A stretch of DNA of 64,000 nucleotides from Syncephalis plumigaleata. Taxonomy: Eukaryota; Zoopagomycota; Zoopagomycetes; Zoopagales; Piptocephalidaceae. Location of the stretch: the NCBI GenBank assembly GCA_025201365.1, contig JAIXMF010000001.1, forward strand, positions 2,356,001-2,420,000, read 5' to 3'. The notes beneath the pieces are model-generated. The model was not told the DNA's origin. It saw only the letters and a list, made by a program, of their open reading frames with translations, and did no database searches. Positions 1 through 11,053 of the stretch are shown here, one piece after another. The translations under genes and the position numbers were made by a program. How positions within the stretch are numbered: the first letter of the stretch is position 1; each line of letters begins with the position of its first letter.

Positions 1-42
1 TTGCTTATTGACGATCTGCTAATTATAAATTGATGTATACAG

Positions 43-350
43 GCGATGATATACATTGGCACCACGTCGAATAGCGAGTTTTCGGGGCCGGAATCAATTG
101 ACGAGCTTGCAAGTAGAATTGCCATGGCTGTTGGTAAGTAACCGGATGCAATTGGTAAATGATCATACTTTAACATTGACATGCCATGATAATGTAACCA
201 TTAGGACCTAGTGGTCCCAACCATGAGTATTTATTCAATCTATGCGAGGCATTACGCTCCTTAGCACCGCAAGCTCATGATCCGCACCTATTCGAGCTAG
301 AGGAACGAGTTCAAAAGTTATTGGAACAAGTTAACAATCGAATAAACTAA
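43..350 (+). CDS. ChaC-type gamma-glutamylcyclotransferase, 3' end only
   Basis: Two terminal exons are visible (43-133 and 205-350), joined by a GTAAGT...TTAG intron; the 5' part lies outside the window. The reading frame gives YIGTTSNSEFSGPESIDELA and, across the splice, GPSGPNHEYLFNLCEALRSL. These match the C-terminal signature of the ChaC/GCG family (YIGT...GP..., then a GPSG-N-EYL helix). The family cleaves gamma-glutamyl dipeptides or glutathione to 5-oxoproline in the cytosol. The catalytic Glu lies upstream of the window and cannot be checked. The stop is followed by an AT-rich tail with AATAAAT. Confidence 0.85.
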
Positions 351-651
351 ATAAATAATCATTGAATTTTACGTAATTAATGAGTGTCCTCTATGATGAA
401 TTAGTAAATACGAATTGATCTATTCGGATGCAATCGGGTATACTGAATGAATGACCAATTCCGTAACAATCCGAATAACAATTACGCAAATTGAATTCCG
501 AGTTATTCCGTATCATCATCAGATCTAATAGTACTAAGGGGATTCGTCATGTTTGATACAGGCTTGCTCGTCGCGATACGTCATTCTTTCTTTACTTTAA
601 CCAGTGTTATACCTAGTTTATTGAACCTAACAACTAAGAAAACGAGTATTC

Positions 652-1208
652 ATGGCTGAACATCCCGCGTATACTATGGCCGGCCTATGTAAGTTGAACT
701 GATTACCTCGTGCCCATTTACTTACTTACTTACTTATTTACCTATTGAATCTCACGATGACTAGGTGCCTTAGGAGGCGTTATGGGCTACGTCAAAGGTC
801 GTTCGATGCCATCACTTGTGGCAGGATTAGCGTTTGGCACGGCGTACGGTGTTGCCGGGTAATTATTTAGACATGCCAACTAGTGGTATGAGATCATGAC
901 ATCCACGACTAATAGATGTGGTTAGTTATCTTATTCATAAGAATAAAGATCATGGACATGATTTAGCGGCAGGTTAGTAGTTTATGACGTATAAAAGTAT
1001 GCGTGTATACGTATATCCTCCGTGTTTAACATTTGAATTCTTCTTCTTTCATCGTTCATCATTAGCCACTTCATCCGTACTTATGGTGGCCATGCTTCCA
1101 CGAGGTCTACGTACAAGAAAACCGCTGCCACTTTTACTCGCCTCACTAGGCATGGCATCAGGTGCTTATCATTTCAGAAAGGCATATGAAGAACGACATG
1201 GTGTTTAA
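652..1208 (+). CDS. TMEM14 family small membrane protein
   Basis: Four exons (652-688, 765-858, 926-972, 1066-1208) give a protein of about 106 residues starting MAEHPAYTMAG. It shows the TMEM14 (UPF0136) pattern: Gly-rich helices (LGGVMGYVKGRSMPSLVAGL, FGTAYGVAGYLI), a GHDLA segment before the third helix, and the C-terminal hairpin GLRTRKPLPLLLASLGMASG ending in AYHFRKAYEERHGV. Splice phases are consistent throughout. Mammalian TMEM14C works in mitochondrial porphyrin handling; the fungal role is inferred only by homology. The ATG is the first in frame. Confidence 0.85.
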
Positions 1209-2964
1209 TAAGATAAATAAACAAATAAAATATACCTAATTGCTATTACTTTTTAATCGATACTACGCGTACAATTGCATGAATAAATAATGATAAACAA
1301 ATATAAATTACCAAATGGTACAAATACACTACGATTGGTCAACAATTTAGCACTATATATGTGTAGATACGCTAGTGATCAACAAGATGAACGTATATTA
1401 CAGCGCTGACAAGACTGATGGTTAACAATGCATGCGACGTGCTAATGTAGACCTTTGGTATCTCGGTAAAAAGAGTATGTCAAATTCTTGTGTAGCGATA
1501 AATAGCATGAATGATGGTGTGAATAGATACGCATTCACAAAGAAGAGTGAAAGAACGAATGAAGCGAAAAGAAGAAGGAAACTACACGTTATTGGTGTCG
1601 TTGTTGTTGTCAATGTAGTACGACAGATACACCAACATTTGCGAACTATAATCGATTCACATTCAAAGGCCGCTTCTTTCTAAATTCAGCCTTCGCTTTA
1701 ATCAAGTATTACTAGTCACGCAGTCATTATAGATGGATAGGTGGATAGAGAGATGTGAATGAACAAAATAAGGCGACTCGTTGACTCCACTATCTATCTA
1801 TTCAGATAAAGTAAGATTTGGAACGATTCACGATACTATTAGATGTGGCAATGCGCTATACTAAAAATTCAAGTTGAACTAGCGAAAGAAATGCATCAAT
1901 CGTGCTAGCTACAGAAGTATAAACCCTGAACCAAGTCGGCGCTATAATTTACCGGTGAACCATGCGTATATATGTGGTTGTTGTCGTTTCGTTGTCAAAT
2001 TGATATGATAAGCCAAGTCAATTATGATATCATAACGAGCGAATTTAGAACCGCGTAAGCCATCCAAACACGCTACAACAAGATGAGGGGATTCCGGTAT
2101 CAAGCGCGGAGCACTGAATGAAATCAGGAAAGTGGTATTAGAGAAAACCACTCTAGCCTTCACCATTATGGATATGCACGCTCAGGCTTGTCTATGCAAA
2201 TGAGTAAAATAGGTCGATAGGAAAATACCGCGCCATCTTCCTCTCTTCCTCTCTTCCTCCCTCTATCCCTCTCGCACTCTTCCCCTCTTTCTCCGCAGAC
2301 ATGCTTATCGAAGAATGTATATGTATTAGCGTACATACGAGAAGTTTACAATTTAGTTAGGGGCCATATGCTCCTTGATCATTCATTCCAAGTCAAGTTA
2401 TATCCTTCGTTACAAATGACTTTCCTTGCCTAGTTCAATGTGATGGAACGGGGCAAGGGCGATATATATGACGTAAAATACAGGCCTACAACTCCTTTGT
2501 GCGGTAAATGAATGGGTTACACAATGTACTAATGTATGGCATGCGGTGTCAATAGTACTCGCTCTTTCTATGGATAGAATACATGTGTGTGGATGTGGAT
2601 ATGGATGTGTGTGTGTGTGTGTGTGGAGGATATGCGCGATGCTATTCGTTCTCCTTTGTCATTCGCTCATTCTAGCGTCTATGTGTACGTCTATGTGGAT
2701 GTATTATCCCCTTCCTTTGGTCGATCCATTTATCCACCATCCAACTGACACGCGCAAACAACTATACACATGTCTAGGTGGATGTGTTGTAAGTCGAGTG
2801 GATCGATTAAGCTAACCGTCCTATTATGATGATGATGTATGATGATGATGATATATGATGTATGAGAGAGTGAGAGCTAGAGTAAGATCAATTTCCTCAT
2901 ACTCCACATGAACTCCTTCATACAATCAATTAAGCACACCGGTAATTCATCTGTTTGCGTACAG
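1209..2964. other. spacer with no firm gene
   Basis: About 1.75 kb of AT-rich sequence with pyrimidine tracts (2240-2290) and a TG microsatellite (2607-2624). A minus-strand ORF at 1942-2166 (74 codons, ATG start, preceded by a purine-rich stretch) has a fairly protein-like composition but no recognisable motif. I do not call it a gene. Confidence 0.4.
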
Positions 2965-3394
2965 CGTGATTGCTTTCTTTGGAGGCAACGAGCAAGTTGC
3001 ACAAGTAGTGAAAAAACCTGCTCTCGATGACGCCGGTTATCGTGCAGCCAATACTGTTGCATGTACGCCTGCTGTCGCCTTTCCCTCACCCTCTCTCTGT
3101 CTGTCTGTCTGTCTGCCTATCTGTCTCGTTCGTACGTACGTACGTACGTTCATACGTTCGTTCGTTATCTCCCTCACCTGCTTTGTGAGCGGGTAACAGG
3201 CTCTGCCATTGCTGGTTCGCCTAGAGTGTAACCAGTCATTGTTCGACCATGTGGATTCCCCTTTCTGCTCGTTGGCTGACCAGTTGACGGCTGCAGCTTT
3301 GCCTACAAAACCCACACAACTCCAACCCGTTGCCGCTGTTGCGGGTTTATCGTCGTTGCTCCTCCTCTTCTTTGTGCTAAATCATCCCTATTGA
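2965..3394 (+). CDS. possible 3' exons of a small secreted/anchored protein
   Basis: Two putative exons, 2965-3062 and 3297-3394, keep one reading frame when joined from a GTACGC donor to a CTGCAG acceptor. The first encodes AFFGGNEQVAQVVKKPALDD followed by AGYRAANTVA. The second ends with a Leu/Ala-rich hydrophobic tail (VAAVAGLSSLLLLFFVLNHP) that resembles a GPI-attachment signal or C-terminal membrane anchor. No 5' exon or start codon could be placed; a signal-like MLFVLLCHSLILAS lies upstream near 2640, but the phases do not join cleanly. An open minus-strand reading also exists here, so the call is tentative. Confidence 0.28.
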
Positions 3395-3997
3395 TTATTA
3401 TTATTATTACTAGTACTAGTATACGCACTAATATATATATAGTTGTGCGTGTGTGCGTATTTAGTTGTTACTTAGTTAGTGAATTCTAATCAATACTGTC
3501 CTCCGTTATATAACACCTTTATTATTCATCATTTGTCCAATCTACTAGTATAGTTTATCCATTATCAGTTTTCCGGCTTATATATTGCCGTATTTTGTTG
3601 TCTAGCTTATAACTTGATCCTTTTTGTGATCCTGTATTTGTCTGTTTGTTTGTGTGTATACGTGTATACGTGTGTGTGTGTATCTATATACCCGCGTATT
3701 AACAACTATTACTACTAATTTTTTAGTACAGCCCTATTATAGTGTCACTATCGTTTCTAATTTTTTTAATCTACGATTGTGCCGATCTATACTCTGTATA
3801 CGCCAATCAAATCAATTAATATCCATCAGTGGTGCTTTCCAGTACGGTAAATATCTGCAGAGATATATACATACATACATATATATATATATATACACGA
3901 CACACTATTGTATATACTGGCTTAATTCGCTAGGATCTATTTATATATCATCTATTGTCAACCACCAACACCATCAACACCATCATCATTATTTAGA

Positions 3998-4624
3998 ATG
4001 AAATTCACCACCAGTCTTCTTGCGGCAGGTATGGCTATGGCCGGTCTGCTAGAGTTCGCCGCCGCGTACAATCGCGATACCATGGTGTGCCTCGTTAACC
4101 GTGAGCGTGGTCAGCGTGGTCTTCCATTCCTCGGTCGAAATGCCGCGCTAGACAATGCCGCCCAGCGTCATTCCGACGATCAAGCACGTCGATGTGTCAT
4201 GACACACACTGGCAGTGACGGTAGTAGTCCGGCCGATCGTATCACGGCAGCCGGCTACGACTGGAAAGGTGTCGCCGAGAACGTCGCTTATGGCTGGTCT
4301 GACGAGCACATTTGCATGAAACAGTGGATGGAGTCGCCCGGACATCGGACCAACATCCTTACACCGAAATTCACACAATTCGGTTCAGCTGTCGGCTACA
4401 GTAGCGGCGGTGTTCCTTACTACACGCAAACCTTTGGTTGTAACGGTGAACAAGGCCCGTTCGTTGAATGCCCCGGTCAGGCTAATGCCGAGGTTCACGT
4501 AGACGCACAAGCCGCCGTCGAGGCATTACCGCCACCACCAGCTCAGATTCCTGCACAACCCGTCTACGTTCCTGCACCAGTTGCCCCGCCCGTGTACGCT
4601 CCACCCGCGATCCCGGTCCATTAA
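3998..4624 (+). CDS. secreted CAP/SCP domain protein 1 (intronless)
   Basis: 208 residues. Residues 1 to about 23 are a clear signal peptide (MKFTTSLLAAGMAMAGLLEF). The CAP (SCP/PR-1/YkwD-like) domain covers roughly 28-148: CLVNRERGQRG, a helix with QRHSDDQA, MTHTGSDGS, VAENVAYGW, SPGHRTNIL and PYYTQTFG. His and Glu of the CAP cavity (QRHS, THTG, AENVAYG, GHR) are present. CAP proteins act outside the cell; in fungi several bind sterols or lipids and some are effectors. The tail (about 150-208) is Pro/Ala/Val-rich without Cys. It is the only member of the local family without the intron its paralogues share. The ATG follows an AT-rich leader. Confidence 0.93.
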   Translation: MKFTTSLLAAGMAMAGLLEFAAAYNRDTMVCLVNRERGQRGLPFLGRNAALDNAAQRHSDDQARRCVMTHTGSDGSSPADRITAAGYDWKGVAENVAYGWSDEHICMKQWMESPGHRTNILTPKFTQFGSAVGYSSGGVPYYTQTFGCNGEQGPFVECPGQANAEVHVDAQAAVEALPPPPAQIPAQPVYVPAPVAPPVYAPPAIPVH

Positions 4625-7600
4625 AACGCCTCCTCCCCTTCTCTTCCCTCGGCCGCTCTCTTTCTTTTGTCTCATCTGGTGATACGTTACATTTCATATA
4701 GTGGCATATATATTCGCTCGTCAAAGATTTAATCGTAGAATCTTTGTATACAACATTTCACTTTTTATTACACATTTTTTTGAGCACAAGATCGCCTGTT
4801 CCTCCTCCTTCTGCACACACATGCACACACAAACTCACTTACTCTACATTCTAAACGCTTGTAATACTGCGCCCTTATCTTGACGATAATCGTCGCTTAA
4901 TAATATAGTTGCCGATAGCCACGGCGATCATAATAATCATATTGGCTTTTTACTGCATATTATATATATTACATGCAATTTGCTTTATTATGTAATAATC
5001 AATGGAATCATGCTATACTGCTGTATATGTATATGTATATGTATTTCATCAATGATGAAATATCAAATTAAATAATGCTCATAGTAACAGTACTAATAAT
5101 GATCGAGTAGCTTTCTTTCTTTCTGTTTGACAAAGAACCTACGTATACGTTATGCTGATTGTTTCTCTTGGGGAATAATGCAATAATGACAATGACAACG
5201 ATGATTTTATACTCAAACTGCCTTGTTCTACCGTTATTTGTCTATACGCTCGCTCATGTCATTGTTTCACACTGTTTGAAGGTATTTTTTCTCTTTCGGA
5301 TAAGTGATAGATTCATTGCAAGGGAGCTAGTATCTCCTTTAATATTGCGCTATTTTATTTCTATTCAAGTCAAGTCATCACATCCTATGACTTGAATTGC
5401 TATTCAGTAGTTGACAGTGTACTACCGTTGCCAAGCATTATCGGCCTTATCTAGACATTATTCGTTCTATCTTCCCATTAACGTGTCATCTGGGCAAGTA
5501 GCAATTGCTTCTCCTTGTGCCGTGCTCATTCTCGATGATGTTGCGACAAGCGTGAAATCCTCATTATCGTCATCATTGTCCCTCATGCTTACCTCCTCTC
5601 CTCGAACGTATTCAGCATGCCAACACTTTTGACAAACTCAAAAGTACACCCAGGAAAGTTGATCGCTACAGGAACTGCCCTTTTTTTATTATTAACATGT
5701 ATCATCATACTCGAGAGAGCCCTTATCTAAGGACTATTGGCTTAATAGAGCCCATGCACCCGATTTCACTTTGCTACTAGAACAAGGCTTTGCGCTAGTT
5801 CTAGAGAAAGAAAGAGAAAAAGGAAGAATTATTCAATACACGTGTACTTGATTGTGGAATGCATTACAATGCGTACTCCTCATTGATAACACGCAAGCCA
5901 TCAAGTATATCGCATACTCAATAACTCTAGTCTACGTGAACTTGTGACTAGGATCGGACCATTCTGAAAAGGGAACCCAGTTTAATCGCCGCTCCTTATA
6001 CTACTGGAATTATTCGTTCGGTTGCCTTTTCCGTGAACGGCTCATTTTCGTTCACAGGCACCGCTTAGTAGAACAGTCCGTAGGTTTGGCACGTCAAACA
6101 ATGCTACGTGTAACGGGCACGAAGTAGGTTGTTTCAAATTGCTCGGTCTATTATTATCGTTTCTAAATAAAATAGCCACTGGAATCCGCCATAACTTGAT
6201 GCATTAGTATTCTTTTATTCTCTTCTTGCTTCATTACTATACGCTTATATCTATCTATTTATTAGCTGAAGGGGCGTAGACTTGTACGTCTCTTATTATA
6301 TTGTCTCCACCTCCACCACTATTATCATTATTACTATCAGTATAAGCTGGTTACTTCTTCCTCCTCTTCTTCTTCTTAGTTTCAGTAGTTACATATCACA
6401 CTCTACTTCCGTTTCCATTCTACTATCTCCCTGATTAATACGGGAAACTCCGAATCATCATCCAGTATTCGGCCACGCTTCACATCAAGCTACCCATTTT
6501 ATTATAACACTTTCTAATACCGCTCTCCATTTGGTAGGCGGGTACATTATTATCTATTAAAATACTGCCACCTATCCAGTGTTGTAGAATCTTCTCTTAC
6601 ACTCACACTCACACACAAGTCGACACACTCACAACTTCATTCATTCATTCATTCATTCTCGTTCTTATTGTTCGCCTAATTGTAAAACGTCCGGCTACGT
6701 TGCTTGCTCTATAACGCTGTGCGTTGACAAGAACATTAGCTACACATCGCAGTGAGATATTTGCTAATCGATTCCACTCGTGTTGTTGTAATTAAGGATA
6801 AGTTTCACTATCTTCTTACCACAACCATCTTGTTGAATTAAATTACTGCGTGTGCTGGCATTCGTAGCCTTTCGAAAAGGTAAAACGCCCATTCTCTCTC
6901 TCTCTCTCTATCTCTGGCTGTCTTCCTCTCCCTCTGTAAGTGTCTTTCCTTGCTTAATCAAATACAACAGGTGAGTGTGTTTATATGTCTGGTAGGGTGG
7001 ATGAAACATTTAAAAAAATGTGGTTCTGGCTTAAATTGTACTAGTGGTAGTATTGTCATTCAATGGCATCACCTCACTTGTTTCCTAGTTAACCTCATCA
7101 TCATCATCATGAACGTTAACTCCTGCGGATAAGTATGACACATTTATGGCATATGTACTCGTGGCTCGTTGATCACGTAGTCGCCATTACTCGAATTAGT
7201 AATGATACAACATAAAGGGGGAATGATGTCTCTCATGTATTGTCCCCTCTCTTCCTCTCTTCTTCTTCCTCTCTCTCCATTTGTCATTGCCCAATTCTCC
7301 GCACACCACCTGAATCTAAAACCTCTATCCTATAGCTGTTGTCCATATTGAACTGCATATTGCTGTTTCTGTCATACCCTCTGCCTATATTTGTTTCTAA
7401 TTGCTAACCCGCATCAATGCTAACATGCAATAACCCCTCATGTATATGGCAAGTGACATGGACCATGTTCCCTAATATAAATTTTGTCGGGTACTTTTTG
7501 GGTTCTTCCCCTCGTGGACATGTCCCATCCTAAGCAAGCAATTTATACTTTGTCTTGCTGGGCGTATAAATCTTTTTTTATTTGTGGCCCTTTCCATTTC

Positions 7601-8333
7601 TCCTACTTATTTTACTTGTGTCGCTGCCTTTTACCGTGCGGTTGCTTGTCAATCGTCCTTGTTCCCTTCTTTCCATTATTACGTTCGGCTATAGGTTCCG
7701 ACGGTGCTTCTCGATTTACTTGCGCGCTTCTTCGTCTATCGCCGCCATCGTCGTCTTCCTCTCCTATTACTGCTATTACTACTACTATTACTACTACTAT
7801 TACCGTCTTCATCCTTGCTACGTCGTGCTGTCTTCTTCACTTGACTGTGCCATCATCTAAGCAGGAAAGCGTTAAACTGTGGCCGTTTATCCCCATCGTC
7901 CCCTTCACGAAACACATTATTACAAATATTTTCTCTCTCTCGCTCTCGCCCTCTCGCTCTTTTCTATCCTATGCTTTAATAGCCCACATCGTCTTCCTAA
8001 CGCTAGAAGATCTTTATGATATTTCGGTCTTAAAACCCTATATCTGTAGCTTGTTATCCACTTGAACTATTAAATTAGCTGTGGCTGTGAAACGGCTAAG
8101 AAAAACGATCTAATAATTTATCCCATTCAACGGCCAACCACTTAAACAGACGAAGCGCCACACATCCACCCATACCACGCACACACACACACACACAGAA
8201 TACATCAATCTATAACTAACTGGCTATTATTGCCACATCCTTTACGTTTATTATTTACTATATTAGTACCACGCTGTCTTTTGTTGTCAATTTATCTTTT
8301 ATATCATCATAATCAGGAAAACTCGTGATTATA
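4625..8333. other. 3.7-kb spacer
   Basis: No gene is recognised on either strand. The stretch holds CT-rich and TC tracts (6890-6930, 7240-7280, 7930-7970), TAT/ACT triplet runs and a TATATG run near 5020. The open frames here are of low complexity (Ser, Phe, Tyr) and look like by-products of pyrimidine tracts. The promoter of the next CAP gene should lie in the last kilobase. Confidence 0.5.
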
Positions 8334-9637
8334 ATGCATACCACCGCTTTGGTCGTTATTGCTGCTTGCCTCGTCCTTAATGGACTTGGTGTAACAGCCA
8401 TCAACTATGATCGTCGTACTATGCTTTGCCTCGTCAACCAAGAACGTGCTCAACGCGGTCTTAGCACACTTGGTCCAGATGCGTAAGTACAATGAACTAA
8501 TAATGACCATGATGATTATACTAATCTTTATTAATTGATAATAATAGAGCGCTCGATAACGCAGCACAACGACATAGTGATGATCAAGCTAGGATGAACA
8601 CTATGACACACACTGGATCCGATGGTTCCGATCCAAGCAAGCGTGTCACTGATGCTGGCTACGAATGGAGAAGTGTAGCCGAGAACGTCGCCTACGGCTA
8701 TCCTGATGAGCAAACGTGCATGACCAAGTGGATGAAATCACCCGGTCATCGTGCCAACATCCTAAAGCAAGGACTTACGCACTTTGGCTCGGCCATGGCC
8801 GTTACCGGAAGCACGCCCTATTATACTCAGGATTTTGGCGGTGATGGCAAAACCTATAGTTTCCCCAGCTGTCCTGCCGAATACAGTTATGGTGGCTCTC
8901 CAGCACCAGCACCAGCACCAGTTGCTGCTCCTAAGCCTGCTCCTAAGCCTGCTCCAGCTTATGGGCCTCCTCCGGCTTATGGACCTCCTCCAGCTTATGG
9001 GCCTCCTCCGGCTTATGGACCTCCTCCAGCTTATGGACCTAGCCCAGCACCTAGTCCAGATACTGATCGTCCAAGTGAATGGACCTGTATCAAATCGGAT
9101 GATCAAGGCTGCTTCCGCTGGAAGAAATGTACCACTCAAGGTAGAAAATGGTCATGCACTGAGAAGTGGGGACGCGAGTCAAATCCTGCTCCTGCTCCTG
9201 CTCCTCAGCCAAATCCGGCACCTGCTCCTGAGCCTGAGACATCTCCTGCCCCTGCACCAAGTCCAAATACTGATCGTCCAAGCGAATGGACTTGCATCAA
9301 ATCGGATGATCAAGGTTGCTTCCGCTGGAAGAAGTGCACCACTCAAGGTAGAAAATGGTCATGCACTGAGAAGTGGGAACGTCATCCGGACTCCACTCCG
9401 TCACCGGCTTCCGCACCAGAATCGAAGCCCAGTCCGACCGAAGCAGCACCCGCCGCTCCATCTACATCACCATGCACTACTTCCACGCCAGCTCCACAAC
9501 CAACTGCCAGCGCTAATGATCATCCAACCGATTGGACTTGCATCAAATCAGACAGTGAAGGCTGCTTCCGCTGGAAGAAGTGCACCACTCAAGGTAGAAA
9601 ATGGTCATGTACCGAAAAGTGGGAACGCCACCCTTAA
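8334..9637 (+). CDS. secreted CAP protein 2 with three Cys/Trp modules
   Basis: Two exons (8334-8482, 8548-9637) give 412 residues. Signal peptide 1-22 (MHTTALVVIAACLVLNGLGV). The CAP domain follows (CLVNQERAQRG, QRHSDDQA, MTHTGSDGS, VAENVAYGY, SPGHRANIL, PYYTQDFGG). Then come a Pro/Ala linker with AYGPPP repeats and three near-identical modules of about 35 residues: WTC-x7-C-x5-C-x8-C-TEKW, separated by Pro/Ala linkers. Module cores include GCFRWKKCTTQGRKW. The intron (GTAAGT...ATAG, phase 2) splits the first helix of the CAP domain exactly where CAP3, CAP4 and CAP5 are split. The modules look like an extracellular disulfide-bonded binding unit; I do not recognise the family. Confidence 0.92.
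9065..9630 (+). repeat. three copies of a Cys/Trp module coding repeat
   Basis: Copies begin near 9065, 9272 and 9518, each about 105-113 bp and nearly identical at the DNA level in their last 60 bp. Copies 1 and 2 share SDDQG and copy 3 has SDSEG. The close DNA identity points to recent duplication within the gene. Confidence 0.85.
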
Positions 9638-9996
9638 ATCAACATTATTAGGTATAAGTCTGATGATTACTACTGACAGCCATTTAATGATGTTAATTTA
9701 ATTCTGTAGTCGACACTTACTACACTTTATTATATTTTTTACTCAAGCTGGGCTGTAAGAGATGGTGGTAGTGTGTCTAACTTTAGGTTTATTTTTGCTT
9801 ATTAAATCTTTGTCATTAGTAGTCCATGACAAATTACTCGTGTGTGTGTGTGTGCTTGTTTATGTTATTGCGACGAAATATCGTAAGCCCGTCCCCCGTC
9901 CTCCTTCCCGTTCACCGCCACCCGCACAACAACCGTATCACTGCTTATAATAGCTATATTTAGTTTTAACTTTTCGTACGTGACAACATAGTTTGA
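9638..9996. other. 3' flank of CAP2
   Basis: An AT-rich 3' region with a short TG repeat (9839-9852). No gene seen. Confidence 0.4.
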
Positions 9997-11053
9997 TTTT
10001 CCATCCAATTTGCGCATTTATCCTTTAACATTTGCAGTTTATTAATAGATAACTCTACACAATTGTTAACATTAATATAATAATTGTGAAATGGGATTAA
10101 GGGAAATCTAAAACGTAATCCATAACAATGTTATAATTATTATAATGATTACAATAAAAAGATTATACACTAGGATAGAGAGAGAAAGTGGGATTTATTC
10201 GATGTGAAAGTAGGAGCGTGAATCTTGTTGTCTTCTCATTTTACATGAGAGCATTTCGGCTTGTTGAAATAAACCGCTATCCGGGTCGCGGGAACATGCT
10301 GATAAGTACATACAGCGATGTTAATGAAATGTGAACCGAGGACAGCTCAGACTATCGAGTCTGAGTGAGTTGTTATCAGCTGCTATGCAAATATCTTCAC
10401 ACCTATATACATTATCCACTATAAATACGGGTCCTATTTTGTACGAATTGAATAAACTTATCTTCATCTTCCAGTTCAATCGTCCCTATTACACTCTACT
10501 CACACTACCTTATTGTATATCGCGTACACATTGTGCTTGAGCAAATCGAGCAACCATAGCTCCCACACTATCAATGAGAAAGTGTCCTACTACTTGTCAT
10601 GATCCCTTACGGTAAGTATAACTCATTACACTTTGATATTTATTACAGTATACTAACTCATTATTCTATTAGATGCACACATCGAAACAATGATTAAGAG
10701 GACATGCAAGTTAAAGGATTCGAGTATCGTTTGTGGAATCGGGGTTATGGTTGCTCGTCTGGATTTCATTCAAGTCACCAAATGCCTTCGTAGTGGAACC
10801 AATGTTCTAACACACCCTCATCCAAGTGTCGTTGCTTCCAATCATTCAAGACAAGGAGGACAAGGACATCGAGGAACCAAACAACCAATAACAATTCATC
10901 CGCGATGGTTATCGCTATCGCCCTAGTCCTTCTCCAAAGGGAGGGGGGCTGGGAAACAGAATACGGGGGTACTTTGTACTTGTAAGTGTTAAATATTATT
11001 TATTCGTAAAGACAAAAGGCTAACTGCGCAAATTGGATGGAAAAAGCCTGTAG
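9997..11053. mobile_element. non-autonomous terminal-inverted-repeat element (MITE-like)
   Basis: A perfect 20-bp inverted repeat, ttttccatccaatttgcgca (9997-10016) and its complement (11025-11044), bounds about 1.05 kb without a transposase. The 12-mer tagtttgatttt flanks both ends (9989-10000 and 11051-11062) and may be a target duplication. Relatives occur at 28683-28893 (internally shorter) and 57983-58007 (end only), showing a dispersed family. Inside is a perfect 8-bp-stem hairpin (10346-10365). Exact boundaries are uncertain because the right end conserved among copies extends a few bases further, to agcctgta. Confidence 0.65.

Noticed and set aside
1942-2166. 74-codon minus-strand ORF
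   Set aside because: ATG start and ordinary composition, but no recognisable motif, no partner exons and no conserved neighbour to support it.
5424-5640. minus-strand frame with a CQKCWH motif
   Set aside because: Short, one Cys pair only, and no start or splice junction could be defended.
7484-8065. 193-codon plus-strand ORF
   Set aside because: Ser/Phe/Thr-rich product of CT and triplet tracts with no motif; nothing matches a neighbouring exon.
8784-9701. 305-codon alternative frame over CAP2
   Set aside because: Leu/Gln-rich shadow; the CAP2 frame carries Cys modules and domain motifs.
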